Assembly: GCF_005116655.2 (NCBI RefSeq)
Contig: NZ_CP050698.1
Coordinates: forward strand, 1,194,001 to 1,258,000
Origin: Desulfosediminicola flagellatus
GTDB lineage: Bacteria; Desulfobacterota; Desulfobulbia; Desulfobulbales; Desulfocapsaceae
DNA length: 64,000 nucleotides
Reading direction: 5' to 3'
Shown here piece after piece: positions 38,501 to 45,768 of this stretch. The translations under genes were made by a program, and so were the position numbers. Every line of letters starts with the position of its first letter. The stretch's first letter is position 1. A model generated the notes under the pieces. That model searched no databases and had not been told where the DNA came from. It saw only the letters and a list, made by a program, of their open reading frames with translations.

Positions 38501-38790
38501 CACTTCTATCATGTACGTGTAAAGTTTTGCAATGGCAACAGAATATGCTCAACAGTGTGGCTGTCAGGGATAATAATGGCTTCCTTGCATTATCTGAAGC
38601 TGAGGCTCTTGAGGATGAGTTCTCTTCAGATGGTTCTGAAGAGACCGAAGAACTCTATGAGTCTGCGACAGATGCTGTTTCTGTCGCAGATGATAGTCAA
38701 TTTACCAATGTCGTTCGAAGTGAAATCAATGCTCTTCGCGACACCTTGAAAAAGGAAATTGAGGAATTGAAACAAGCAATAAAGAAGTAA
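35554..38790 (+). CDS. large acidic protein with three copies of an unfamiliar helical domain
   Basis: A 1078-residue, very Glu/Asp-rich protein. Three related segments of about 100 residues start with LKTLVLSIDWEITDEVL (about 47), LKAIVLGIDWEITEKDL (about 185) and, more diverged, LRGAVQSLSLDLEDAII (about 898). Each continues with a YLQ/FLQ-(A/G)L..IG.YI-like stretch and an aliphatic helix. Between copies 2 and 3 lies roughly 600 residues of low-complexity acidic sequence with recurring IALQGVDVE and EEPEE units. A C-terminal coiled coil (RSEINALRDTLKKEIEELKQ) ends it. No signal peptide. GTG start, 12 bp after the GTPase gene. The family is unknown to me. Confidence 0.85.
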   Translation: MDQYTENGKYDDDLTIGSEEEFDDSFQTGNIDLFEFGGEEESPIDRLKTLVLSIDWEITDEVLSQFNDELIDLKDIWADDKVNMVYLQALEKIGKYISREKADSHPNSIKLLLSMYYNLERIVQSDGLSQAEKKQILLDDVRRFEKLKKLISRGGRSSSLSAPAPVEVPAESFETTAQDSELIQLKAIVLGIDWEITEKDLLELREEVKRLEGVYSGSRPKLVFLQGIGTLGAYIRKKQSNSHADAFNLLHSFYEGLERLVLTPHLTLDQEKAILLPEVEKFNAFKALIAKTLVEHEDEAEAKIAPPEPEVRSTPAMAGGIAPAFADLPEEGTRGFQEDVEAAALGIGTPDNVDDHISRFFGGEDETPVPEDKAKIDFASDDNAEKEAEALSAAFFGTDDTQGAPDLSAVDRDLALQGVDVETEADDDSDEEALPMLGEGKVAPALADNSHGVSAFSEVSLGDVSQDQPSDDEIDGRLDDFFGTQESPAVPLKETAFDVSPDIALQGVDVEAEGDEDELQEVEDTLDFEELAPAFADLDDDLAVPDDVLSDSELPMEPAEMAEPDYLKFDDDSVKADLDSDLSDLESEVEAAAEPAEDTIDQIAVKPDQEIIEELEAAFLEEDLSQFEATADEAESDTEQDLTEIEQEIVATAVNEELKDSAGVLEDSEVEDQIEDFFALEESDIEEPEKSIFEAQVEEPEELVFEESIEEPEETVIEEPVLEAEELVIEEQAEEADELAFEEPPEDIGEQVVEAEEDVVFELAEEEPDSISVVEPEVEDSSTVAGLGAGLAAAAAVSVTVADDEDARQDDLFSLEAEGEAVDVADDSADIFFDTGDTEDTDITDAFDEESEIAENVIEQELAVEMEASDDIYLEEAEELDDTVGVLVDAGSEYSELRGAVQSLSLDLEDAIIQGLFVEINNLRQKFVAQPTEKTYLQLLSTVAQHIDQYRFNSDDQAIELLAYILENLENISAKDDAKVQEALLSCTCKVLQWQQNMLNSVAVRDNNGFLALSEAEALEDEFSSDGSEETEELYESATDAVSVADDSQFTNVVRSEINALRDTLKKEIEELKQAIKK

Positions 38791-39237
38791 GCATATATTT
38801 ATTTCGTTTTCATCCTGAAATTCATCATTCTGTTCAAGATCGAGGCGGGGGGCAGATTTTTACCGCAAGCATATAGCTGATATTCTGAGGATAAAAATTC
38901 GGGCCGTAACGCTGATATTGAGCAGAAGGGTCGTTTCAGGACGGAAACTAGTTCGTTTTTCTACCTGTATTTATATCGATTGCATGTAGATTGTATATAA
39001 AAAGGGCCGCTCATTAAGTATGAGTGGCCCTTTTTATTTTATGATTACAACTAATCTTCAGCTTTCAAGGGTGAGGGGAGAGGCGTGAGATGTAAAAAAG
39101 CTACCCCGTGATTTTCGTTTGAATTAAAAATAACCCTAAGGGTTAATAGCTTTTTGCGTATTGACAGTCTTGCAAGTCAGTTGCGATAGGTATTCTGCTA
39201 CACGAGCTTAGCTTAGCCTCGACATGCAAAAAATGAC
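38791..39237. other. intergenic stretch with terminator and a solo repeat
   Basis: Holds the terminator at 39001-39035 and, from about 39041, a left end of the MITE-like family (ATGATTAC then CTTCAGCTTTC) followed by one GTGAGGGG/AGGCGTGAGATGTAA repeat tract (39070-39095). No gene was recognised. Confidence 0.5.
39001..39035 (+). terminator. rho-independent terminator
   Basis: AAAGGGCCGCTCAT (39001-39014), loop TAAGT, and ATGAGTGGCCCTTT (39020-39033), 14 bp with one G-T pair, then a T-rich tract. It probably ends the transcript of the acidic-protein operon 210 bp upstream. Confidence 0.85.
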
Positions 39238-40107
39238 TTACCTAAGCCATGCAATGGTTGTGAGTATGAGGTATAGAGCAAGCCAAGTATAGATAAAATA
39301 CAGTATTATATGAAAGTATTTCTCACCTTTTCTCATGCGCACTAAGGCAAAGACAAATGCTATTGGTACGATCACACCTGCAAAAAGCGGGTGAAAATAT
39401 CTGAGTAATTCCTGCAAACCAAGAAAGAACCATGGTCCTGAGATGTATGTTACGCCAAGTTTTTCTGGATCAATTGGAGCTGGAATAATAAGACAAAAAC
39501 CGAATGTAAGACATATAAGAGGAATATGGTTGGAGACTTTTATCCTGTACCTTCGCAGATGATCCCAGACAAGAATAAGCCAGAGAACGTCAAGGGTGAT
39601 AACATGGTGCACATAAACGCGTTGCATGCCTCTGTCTGATATCGCGAAGAAGAGATGGTTTAAACTATCTCCTACCAGAGGTATGTTTTCTAATATTGCT
39701 TCCGCAATCATCCCGGCAGAGAATCCTGTACTGTCTCCACGCAGTACGTATCCAGTGAACAATAAAAAAATTGCTGTAGGTAGGGAAATGATGAGAATCG
39801 CCCAGTTATAAAACGTATATTCGTCCGTTTTCTCAAATATAGCTATGAGATGTATGCAGGAAAATAGAAAGAAGAACTGGCTTGAGTAGAAATGTACAGA
39901 TCTGGCAAATTCGCCATACGGTACAAGAAGATCAAGTGCTGTGCTTGAATAAAATGGCGAAGATAAGTCATATTGCAGGGCAACGACTATACCTGAACCA
40001 ATTGAAATATATAGACTGACAAGACTCCAGGCTCCCCACTGATATTTCGAAAGTGATTTGGCTGCAGATGCAAGGCCTTGGAGTGACATTGTGTTAAAGG
40101 AAATCAT
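39238..40107 (-). CDS. cytochrome b subunit of a Rieske/cytochrome b complex
   Basis: Diheme quinol-oxidising membrane subunit. The heme ligands appear as HX13H (VHFYSSQFFFLFSCIH) and HX14H (HVITLDVLWLILVWDH), the latter spacing being cytochrome-b6-like. There are about seven membrane segments. The subunit-IV-like quinol site region is present in PIDPEKLGVTYISGPWFFLG. At 289 residues it is a fused b6/IV form with a short C-terminus. It follows the Rieske gene with one-base overlap; no cytochrome c1/f gene is adjacent. Confidence 0.88.
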   Translation of the reverse strand: MISFNTMSLQGLASAAKSLSKYQWGAWSLVSLYISIGSGIVVALQYDLSSPFYSSTALDLLVPYGEFARSVHFYSSQFFFLFSCIHLIAIFEKTDEYTFYNWAILIISLPTAIFLLFTGYVLRGDSTGFSAGMIAEAILENIPLVGDSLNHLFFAISDRGMQRVYVHHVITLDVLWLILVWDHLRRYRIKVSNHIPLICLTFGFCLIIPAPIDPEKLGVTYISGPWFFLGLQELLRYFHPLFAGVIVPIAFVFALVRMRKGEKYFHIILYFIYTWLALYLILTTIAWLR

Positions 40108-40514
40108 CAGGTCGAGATGGTGTAAAAAGGTTCACTGTCTTTCTTCTCTACCGGGTAAACAGTCAAACTGTCTTTAGCAGGGCCTTTGATTACATTCCCT
40201 TCAACAGTGAAACGACTCTGATGGCACGGACATTCCAGGTAATCTTCCTGCTCATGGAAATTGATTTTGCATCCAAGGTGGGTGCATCTTCTGGAAAGAG
40301 CCCAACTGCTGTTGCCGCGGTCAAACAGTATGTAATCGTTGTTAACCAGAACACCGTTTAAGGGCAACGGTTTATTTACGTAGAGCTTTTTAGGCTTGCG
40401 TGGAACAGTGTAGCCAATAAACGTAAAAAACGGATATAGAAGGGCAAGGAGCCCGGCAAACAGTAGTGAACGTCGACTGAATTTCCTGGATTTACAGGGA
40501 GCGGAATTTTGCAT
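40107..40514 (-). CDS. Rieske [2Fe-2S] protein
   Basis: Iron-sulfur subunit partner of cytochrome b. The N-terminus carries a twin-arginine-like SRRSLLFAG and a membrane segment (about 17-34). Cluster motifs CTHLGC and CPCHQS (Cys and His ligands) are intact and spaced normally. 135 residues. It lies just upstream of the cytochrome b gene on the minus strand, so the two form a minimal operon. Confidence 0.92.
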   Translation of the reverse strand: MQNSAPCKSRKFSRRSLLFAGLLALLYPFFTFIGYTVPRKPKKLYVNKPLPLNGVLVNNDYILFDRGNSSWALSRRCTHLGCKINFHEQEDYLECPCHQSRFTVEGNVIKGPAKDSLTVYPVEKKDSEPFYTIST

Positions 40515-40530
40515 CTTTACTTTGGGTATT

Positions 40531-41037
40531 TCAGTTTTTGAACTTGTCTTTAAGCATTTTTGCTACATGCGGCGCAACCATATCGTCAACATTTCCGCCA
40601 TGTCTGGCAGCATCCCTGATTATTGAAGAGCTGATAAAAATCCATCGTAGACCCGGCATCAGAAAAATGGAATCCACTTCCCTCTCAAGTTTTCTGTTCA
40701 TGAGAGCTAGCTGAAATTCATAGTCGAAGTCAGATACGGCCCGCAAGCCTCTGATGATTGCAGTTGCGTTACGTTGTACGGCGTATTCAACTAAAAGGCC
40801 GGATGCAGAATCTACCTCTACCCTGTCTCCTTCGCAAACAAATGATTGCCTGATCATCTCCATTCGTTCTTCGAGAGAGAAAAGCGGGCTTTTGGAAGGA
40901 TTGATAGCGACCGTCACGATAACTTTGTCAAAAAGACTAAGCCCACGCTGAATGATATCAATATGGCCATACGTGATTGGATCGAATGTGCCGGGATAAA
41001 TAGCAATTGTTGGTCGTTTTGGTGCTGGAGTTGTCAT
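40531..41037 (-). CDS. coaD: phosphopantetheine adenylyltransferase
   Basis: Penultimate enzyme of coenzyme A synthesis. The nucleotidyltransferase motif YPGTFDPITYGHIDII and C-terminal ISSSIIRDAARHGG are present, with RGLRAVSDFDYEFQLALMN in between. The 168-residue length is typical. It lies 23 bp downstream of rsmD on the same strand, the usual pair. Confidence 0.96.
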   Translation of the reverse strand: MTTPAPKRPTIAIYPGTFDPITYGHIDIIQRGLSLFDKVIVTVAINPSKSPLFSLEERMEMIRQSFVCEGDRVEVDSASGLLVEYAVQRNATAIIRGLRAVSDFDYEFQLALMNRKLEREVDSIFLMPGLRWIFISSSIIRDAARHGGNVDDMVAPHVAKMLKDKFKN

Positions 41038-41060
41038 GAGTAGTCCTCAACTGAAAATAT

Positions 41061-41642
41061 TTAAAGCTGTATTGGTGAATACAACCAGAAACCTGTGTCA
41101 CCATAGGTTCTTTGGTCAGTTAGGGTGAGTTGCCCGCATTGGTCAGGCAATGATTCAGAAGAACGTTCTTCTACTACGATAAGCGTGTGGTCACTATATA
41201 ATTTGCTATTGCTGATTGATTCCAGAATCTTAACAGATAACCCTTTGGAATAGGGCGGGTCAAGGAAAATCAGGTCAAATTTCTTTATTACTGAACCATT
41301 GGTCAAAGAAGGTGGCAGCCCTTTTCGGAGATCATGGCGAATAATATGTACCGCAGCACCTTCCGGGTGGGGTTTGCATGCTTCGATATTTCTTTTAGCG
41401 AGATCAAGAGCCTGGCGATGGAAGTCAACTAATACCACTTCGTTGGCTCCACGACTTAACGCTTCGAGACCAAGAGCACCTGTGCCTGTAAAAAGATCGA
41501 GAACAGTGCTGTTTTCGCAACGTGATCCAAGAATGTTGAAAAGTGCTTCACGGGCACGGTCAGAAGTTGGCCTGATTGTCTGGGTGCGGCCAGGTGGTGT
41601 AAAAAGACGTCGGCCTTTGGCCCATCCGCTGATTATTCTCAC
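41061..41642 (-). CDS. rsmD: 16S rRNA (guanine966-N2)-methyltransferase RsmD
   Basis: SAM-dependent rRNA methyltransferase. RIISGWAKGRRL opens the protein, RPTSDRAREALFNIL follows, VLDLFTGTGALGLEALSRG is the SAM site and IFLDPPY the catalytic motif IV. 193 residues. It pairs with coaD downstream. Confidence 0.95.
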   Translation of the reverse strand: MRIISGWAKGRRLFTPPGRTQTIRPTSDRAREALFNILGSRCENSTVLDLFTGTGALGLEALSRGANEVVLVDFHRQALDLAKRNIEACKPHPEGAAVHIIRHDLRKGLPPSLTNGSVIKKFDLIFLDPPYSKGLSVKILESISNSKLYSDHTLIVVEERSSESLPDQCGQLTLTDQRTYGDTGFWLYSPIQL

Positions 41643-41789
41643 GTTTAGATTAGTGTGTTTAAGTATTAACGTTATGGTAACAGGCGTGCAGTTAGTCTGT
41701 TAACTTTGACGAAGTGAGAATCTGATTACAGAAAGATACGATAGCTCATACTTCGATATGTTCTTTTTTGCTATTAAAGTATTTGAAAT

Positions 41790-41989
41790 ATGATTACCAC
41801 CGAAACTCAGCTTAAAAAAGTGAGGTGTTAGGAGTGAGGTGTAAGGCGTTAAAAGCACCACTCACTGGATACTCCATAAACATCCGTATATACGTCATAA
41901 TTGAATGGCTGAATTTTGAAAGATTCTATACTCCTCACTGCTTACACCTAACGCCTTACAAGGATAGTTGAGGATTAGTAGTAATCAGA
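41790..41989. mobile_element. MITE-like element, copy A (200 bp, 9-bp target duplication)
   Basis: Non-coding element bounded by imperfect inverted ends, GATTACCACCGAAACTCAGC on the left and, on the opposite strand, GATTACTACTAATCCTCAAC on the right. It is flanked by the perfect direct repeat ATTTGAAAT (41781-41789 and 41990-41998). Inside, two inverted tracts of GTGAGGTGT/AAGGCGTTA units (41820-41851 and 41931-41962) can fold into a long hairpin. It is homologous over its length to copy B at 53122, which lies in the opposite orientation. Confidence 0.8.
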
Positions 41990-42025
41990 ATTTGAAATCT
42001 TCGGCTAGGAGGCTGTCAAAAGACA

Positions 42026-42055
42026 AAAGCTCAGTGAAAATACTCACTGAGCTTT
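42026..42055. terminator. 12-bp hairpin, possible terminator for psd
   Basis: AAAGCTCAGTGA (42026-42037), six-base loop, TCACTGAGCTTT (42044-42055). On the minus strand it is downstream of psd, about 220 bp past its stop. It has no strong T-run, so it is a terminator by shape only. Confidence 0.45.
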
Positions 42056-42275
42056 ATGTATTGCCTCTACCGAATAATCAACAAAAAGCGTACCTATTCA
42101 GTCAAGACCTCATACGTACCCTTTTCTGATGGCAGTAACTGTTTAGCAGTGCTCCAGATGGCCTCAAGCGGGACGATTGGCTATGGTATGCCTATGCAAA
42201 GCGTCCTGATTGGGGCAGGTGGGGTACATCTGAATAGTACCAAAAAGTAATCGTTATTATTCTGGCGTCGTAATC

Positions 42276-42920
42276 CTACTTAAGGTTTGCGATAACGGTT
42301 TCACCAGCGCGAACCTTCTGACCAACCTGTACAAGAATTTCGGTATCCAGTGGAAGATACAGGTCAACACGCGAACCAAACCTGATAAGGCCGAATCTGC
42401 GTCCTTTGAGTATCGAATCTCCTGGCTCAAGCCAGCAGATGATCCTGCGTGCAATAAGTCCGGCAATTTGTACAAAGGCGATCTTTTTTCCTGAAGCAGT
42501 TTGCAGCACAGTACCGCAATACTCATTTTGCAGAGCGCCACGGGCACTGTCAGCTGCGTAAAATTTACCAGGTCGGTACACTATCTTTTCAACTGTGCCA
42601 GCCATTGGAGCACGGTTTACATGAACATTGAAGACGTTCATAAAGATAGATACTTTAAAAGCTTCACCTTCAGTGAAGGTGTCGTCTTGAACTTTTTCAG
42701 CAATAATTACTTTGCCGTCAGCAGGAGATACCATGGCATCTTCTTCTGGTGGCACAAACCGTTCAGGGTCTCTGAAAAAACATAACACAAATACAGTAAG
42801 AACAAGGCATGGCCATACAAGCAAGTCGTACGAAAGAATCGCGAAGACCAGAGTGATAAAGACCATGAAGCCAATAAATGGAAACCCTTCTTTGGCGACA
42901 GGGATTTGTGGTTTCAACAT
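42276..42920 (-). CDS. psd: phosphatidylserine decarboxylase proenzyme
   Basis: Makes phosphatidylethanolamine; self-cleaves to give a pyruvoyl prosthetic group. The small form (214 residues) has two N-terminal membrane segments, then VSPADGKV, NVFNVHVNRAPMAG and the cleavage site FGSRVDLYLP with Gly182-Ser183. It lies downstream of ilvBN on the same strand, as in many Desulfobacterota, although ilvC and pssA, often in between or beside it, are absent here. Confidence 0.95.
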   Translation of the reverse strand: MLKPQIPVAKEGFPFIGFMVFITLVFAILSYDLLVWPCLVLTVFVLCFFRDPERFVPPEEDAMVSPADGKVIIAEKVQDDTFTEGEAFKVSIFMNVFNVHVNRAPMAGTVEKIVYRPGKFYAADSARGALQNEYCGTVLQTASGKKIAFVQIAGLIARRIICWLEPGDSILKGRRFGLIRFGSRVDLYLPLDTEILVQVGQKVRAGETVIANLK

Positions 42921-42973
42921 TACACATCCTTCAAATACAGTGACACCCGTAAGAGCCTCTGGTAATGAAAAGC

Positions 42974-43462
42974 TTATTTTCGTTTATCGGCCCTGGCCAT
43001 GGCGATTGTCCCTGTTCGGATAATCTCTTTAATGCCAATTGGTCGCAGGATGTCAACGACTGCCTGAATTTTTGATGCAGATCCAGTTACCTCTACTGCG
43101 TAGCTTTTGGCACTGACATCAACCACCTTCCCGCGAAAAATATCGATAACCCTCAGCACTTCGGCCCGGGTATGGGCCTCAGCTTTAACTCTGATGAGTA
43201 CCATTTCGCGTTCAACATACTCTTTTTCACTGATATCAGTAACCTTTATAACATCAATGAGTTTGTGGAGCTGTTTGGTTATCTGTTCTATAATCTGGTC
43301 GTCACCTTTTGAGACGAGAGTGAGGCAGGATATGCCTGCGTCAAGTGTCTCTGCAACACAAAGGCTTTCAATATTATAGCCACGTCCGCTGAATAGACCT
43401 GTGACACGCGAAAGTACACCAGGCTTATTTTGCAGGAGGACTGAAATTGTATGGTTTCTCAT
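42974..43462 (-). CDS. ilvN: acetolactate synthase small (regulatory) subunit
   Basis: Regulatory subunit conferring valine feedback control. It has an N-terminal ACT domain HTISVLLQNKPGVLSRVTGL and the C-terminal ALS_ss domain with the conserved RELVLI-like REMVLIRVKAEAHTRAEVL. The 162-residue length is typical. It lies 76 bp downstream of ilvB. Confidence 0.95.
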   Translation of the reverse strand: MRNHTISVLLQNKPGVLSRVTGLFSGRGYNIESLCVAETLDAGISCLTLVSKGDDQIIEQITKQLHKLIDVIKVTDISEKEYVEREMVLIRVKAEAHTRAEVLRVIDIFRGKVVDVSAKSYAVEVTGSASKIQAVVDILRPIGIKEIIRTGTIAMARADKRK

Positions 43463-43538
43463 CAGGGTATCCTGTGCAATTCAAATGTTAGCAAACAAAA
43501 TTTCTACAACCAACTCATCTGCGACCTCAGGCAGCAAA

Positions 43539-45239
43539 TTATACCAGCAGCATTTCAGTATTGGACTTGCCTGCAGGGACCATTGGGTAAACACCTTCTT
43601 CCCGATTGATATTAAAGTCCATCACAACGATGTTGTCAGTTGCAAGTGCTTCTTCAATAACCGGCACTACTTCGTCTTTAGTCTTAGCTCTCAGGCCAAC
43701 TGCGCCATATGCTTTAGCGAGCTCGACAAAATCAGGCGCTACTTCCATTACTGTTGAGGCGTAACGTTTATTGTAGAAAAGTTCCTGCCACTGACGTACC
43801 ATTCCAAGATAATTATTATTGAGAATCGCAATTTTAATGGGAAGGCCCTGTTGCTTGGCCGTTGCCAGTTCCTGGATATTCATCTGAATGGAACCATCAC
43901 CTGCAATATCGATTACAGTCTTATTCGGAAAAGCCATCTGCGCACCGATTGCAGCTGGAAGACCAAAACCCATAGTACCAAGGCCACCGGAGGTTACAAA
44001 ATGACGCGGTTTGTTAAATCTATAGAACTGAGCAGCCCACATCTGGTTCTGGCCAACCTCAGTGGTGATTATTGCATCACCTTTTGTTAATTTGTCAAGC
44101 ATTTCGACAACATATTGCGGTTTGATGATTGTGTCATCATCGTTGTAACACATTGGGTGTTGGGTGTTCCATTCCTGAATAGTATCAAACCACGGTTTAT
44201 GCCGTGCAGCTTCTTCTTCAAGATTGAGATTCGCTTCGGAGTTAAACCATTTGTTCATTGCCCGCAGTGCATATTTGCAATCGGCAACAATGGGTACGTC
44301 AACGCGAACATTTTTACTAATTGAGGTTGGGTCAATATCTATATGGATGATCTTGGCGTTGGAAGCAAATTCATCAAGCTTACCTGTAACACGGTCATCG
44401 AATCGGGCACCTACAGCAATTAATAAATCTGATTGGGCAACCGCCATATTTGCACTGTAAGAGCCGTGCATACCCAGCATGCCAAGGGAGAGTTCGTGTG
44501 TCCCCGGGAAAGCACCAAGCCCCATAAGGGTCATGGTAACTGGAATATTCAGCTTCTTGGCGAGTTCAGTTAATTCAGGGCTTGCATCGGATAAAATAAC
44601 ACCGCCACCAACATACATAACTGGTTTACGCGCCTGCATGATAAGTTTGCATGCTTTAGCAACCTGGCCTATATGCGGTTCATAGGTTGGCTGATAATTC
44701 TGCATGCGGATAGGTCGCTTCTCCGGATAGTTTATGAGGCTTGCCACGAGATCTTTAGGCAAATCAACGAGAACAGGTCCGGGTCTGCCGGTGCGGGCAA
44801 TATAAAATGCCTCGCGAATAACAGAAACGATGTCGTCTTTATCACCTACCAGGTAGTTGTGCTTGGTACATGGCCGGGTAATACCGACAATATCAACTTC
44901 CTGAAAGGCGTCATTTCCAATAAGATGTCTGGGTACCTGGCCTGTCAGTACCACAAGTGGTATTGAATCCATATAGGCGGTAGCAATTCCTGTAACACCG
45001 TTTGTAGCACCCGGGCCTGATGTTAACAGGGCAACTCCAACTTCGCCGGTAGTTCTACTGAATGCATCTGCGGCGTGTACAGCACCTTGCTCGTGACGTA
45101 CAAGAACGTTAGTGATATCTGCGTCCATAAGCGCGTCATATAAATCGATAACAGCGCCACCTGGATAACCGAATATAGTTTTAACTCCTTCTTCCTGGAG
45201 ACATTTGACAATTGCTTGAGCGCCGGTAATTTTTCCCAT
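43539..45239 (-). CDS. ilvB: acetolactate synthase large subunit
   Basis: TPP-dependent first enzyme of branched-chain amino-acid synthesis. It shows the N-terminal catalytic-Glu region GYPGGAVIDLYDAL...HEQGAVHAADA, central FAD-binding domain, and C-terminal TPP site GDGSIQMNIQELATAKQQG. 566 residues. It is transcribed divergently from leuA, giving a compact branched-chain locus with ilvN. Confidence 0.96.
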   Translation of the reverse strand: MGKITGAQAIVKCLQEEGVKTIFGYPGGAVIDLYDALMDADITNVLVRHEQGAVHAADAFSRTTGEVGVALLTSGPGATNGVTGIATAYMDSIPLVVLTGQVPRHLIGNDAFQEVDIVGITRPCTKHNYLVGDKDDIVSVIREAFYIARTGRPGPVLVDLPKDLVASLINYPEKRPIRMQNYQPTYEPHIGQVAKACKLIMQARKPVMYVGGGVILSDASPELTELAKKLNIPVTMTLMGLGAFPGTHELSLGMLGMHGSYSANMAVAQSDLLIAVGARFDDRVTGKLDEFASNAKIIHIDIDPTSISKNVRVDVPIVADCKYALRAMNKWFNSEANLNLEEEAARHKPWFDTIQEWNTQHPMCYNDDDTIIKPQYVVEMLDKLTKGDAIITTEVGQNQMWAAQFYRFNKPRHFVTSGGLGTMGFGLPAAIGAQMAFPNKTVIDIAGDGSIQMNIQELATAKQQGLPIKIAILNNNYLGMVRQWQELFYNKRYASTVMEVAPDFVELAKAYGAVGLRAKTKDEVVPVIEEALATDNIVVMDFNINREEGVYPMVPAGKSNTEMLLV

Positions 45240-45592
45240 TAATTCTTCCTTTTGTATAGATTCGTTAGACAGACCGATTGAGAAAAGCTGGAAAACCGGT
45301 GGAATACCGTCGAGAGTGCGAAATATATATGTCTAAAACTCGTATGTCAACCATCAACGTAAATGTAGGGATACCAATTTAGTACGATTATTGTTGAATA
45401 TAAGCTGTACTGAATGGTAATGGCAGGCCTTTCATACGGTGCTACCCGGTGGTGAAATGTATCGTAAAAATTGCAAGTCCCAATGTTTTCGTAAAAATCC
45501 AACTTGACAAGAAGGTGAGTAGGCGTTTAGTTTAACAGGATAGTCGTTTTAAAACTTAAGAACTTTTTATTTTTTCAATTATATCTAGCGAA
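45240..45592. promoter_or_regulatory. divergent ilvB/leuA control region
   Basis: The 353-bp stretch between the ilvB start and the leu leader peptide. On the plus strand TTGACA (45504-45509), a 17-nt spacer and TTAGTT (45527-45532) form a fair promoter candidate placing the transcript start near 45540. The ilvB side shows no obvious leader peptide. Promoter assignment is by eye only. Confidence 0.4.
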
Positions 45593-45664
45593 ATGAAAAA
45601 TCTACTCCTGGCTCTACTACTAGAACTATTTGTGAGCACCGCGGTCAAAGCGGGGGAGTTGTAG
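45593..45664 (+). CDS. leuL: leucine-rich leader peptide (leu operon attenuator)
   Basis: A 23-codon peptide, MKNLLLALLLELFVSTAVKA followed by GEL, with eight Leu codons, seven of them in codons 4-12 and five of those being CTA. It ends at TAG 45662-45664, 29 bp before a strong terminator in front of leuA. The ribosome site (AGCGAA) is weak. The composition and position are those of an attenuation leader in which leucyl-tRNA shortage stalls the ribosome on the control codons. Confidence 0.85.
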   Translation: MKNLLLALLLELFVSTAVKAGEL

Positions 45665-45725
45665 TACGACTACTAAACTAAATACCCCAAAAGGCCGCGG
45701 TTCTCAGAACCGCGGCCTTTTTTTT
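45634..45725 (+). promoter_or_regulatory. transcription attenuator: antiterminator and terminator of leuA
   Basis: The terminator stem AAGGCCGCGGTTC / GAACCGCGGCCTT (45691-45719) has a TCA loop and a T-run to 45725. Its left arm segment 45693-45705 can instead pair with GAGCACCGCGGTC (45634-45646), which lies inside the leader peptide just past the Leu codons, giving an antiterminator. A small pausing hairpin GTAGT-ACG-ACTAC lies at 45661-45673. The two alternative pairings are seen directly; the mechanism is inferred by analogy with enterobacterial leu and trp leaders. Confidence 0.85.
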
Positions 45726-45768
45726 TGCCTGAAATGTCAACACTTGCGTTTAAACTAGGAGAACTCGA

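Larger units (their letters stand above)
41643..42275. other. 633-bp non-coding stretch with MITE and hairpin
   Basis: Lies between the divergent starts of rsmD and the convergent end of psd. It holds the MITE-like element at 41790-41989 and the hairpin at 42026-42055. A 64-codon open frame at 42056 is not protein-like. No gene was recognised. Confidence 0.55.

Noticed and set aside
42056-42250. 64-codon plus-strand open frame after the 42026 hairpin
   Set aside because: No ribosome site and no protein-like pattern; it lies in the non-coding gap downstream of psd.
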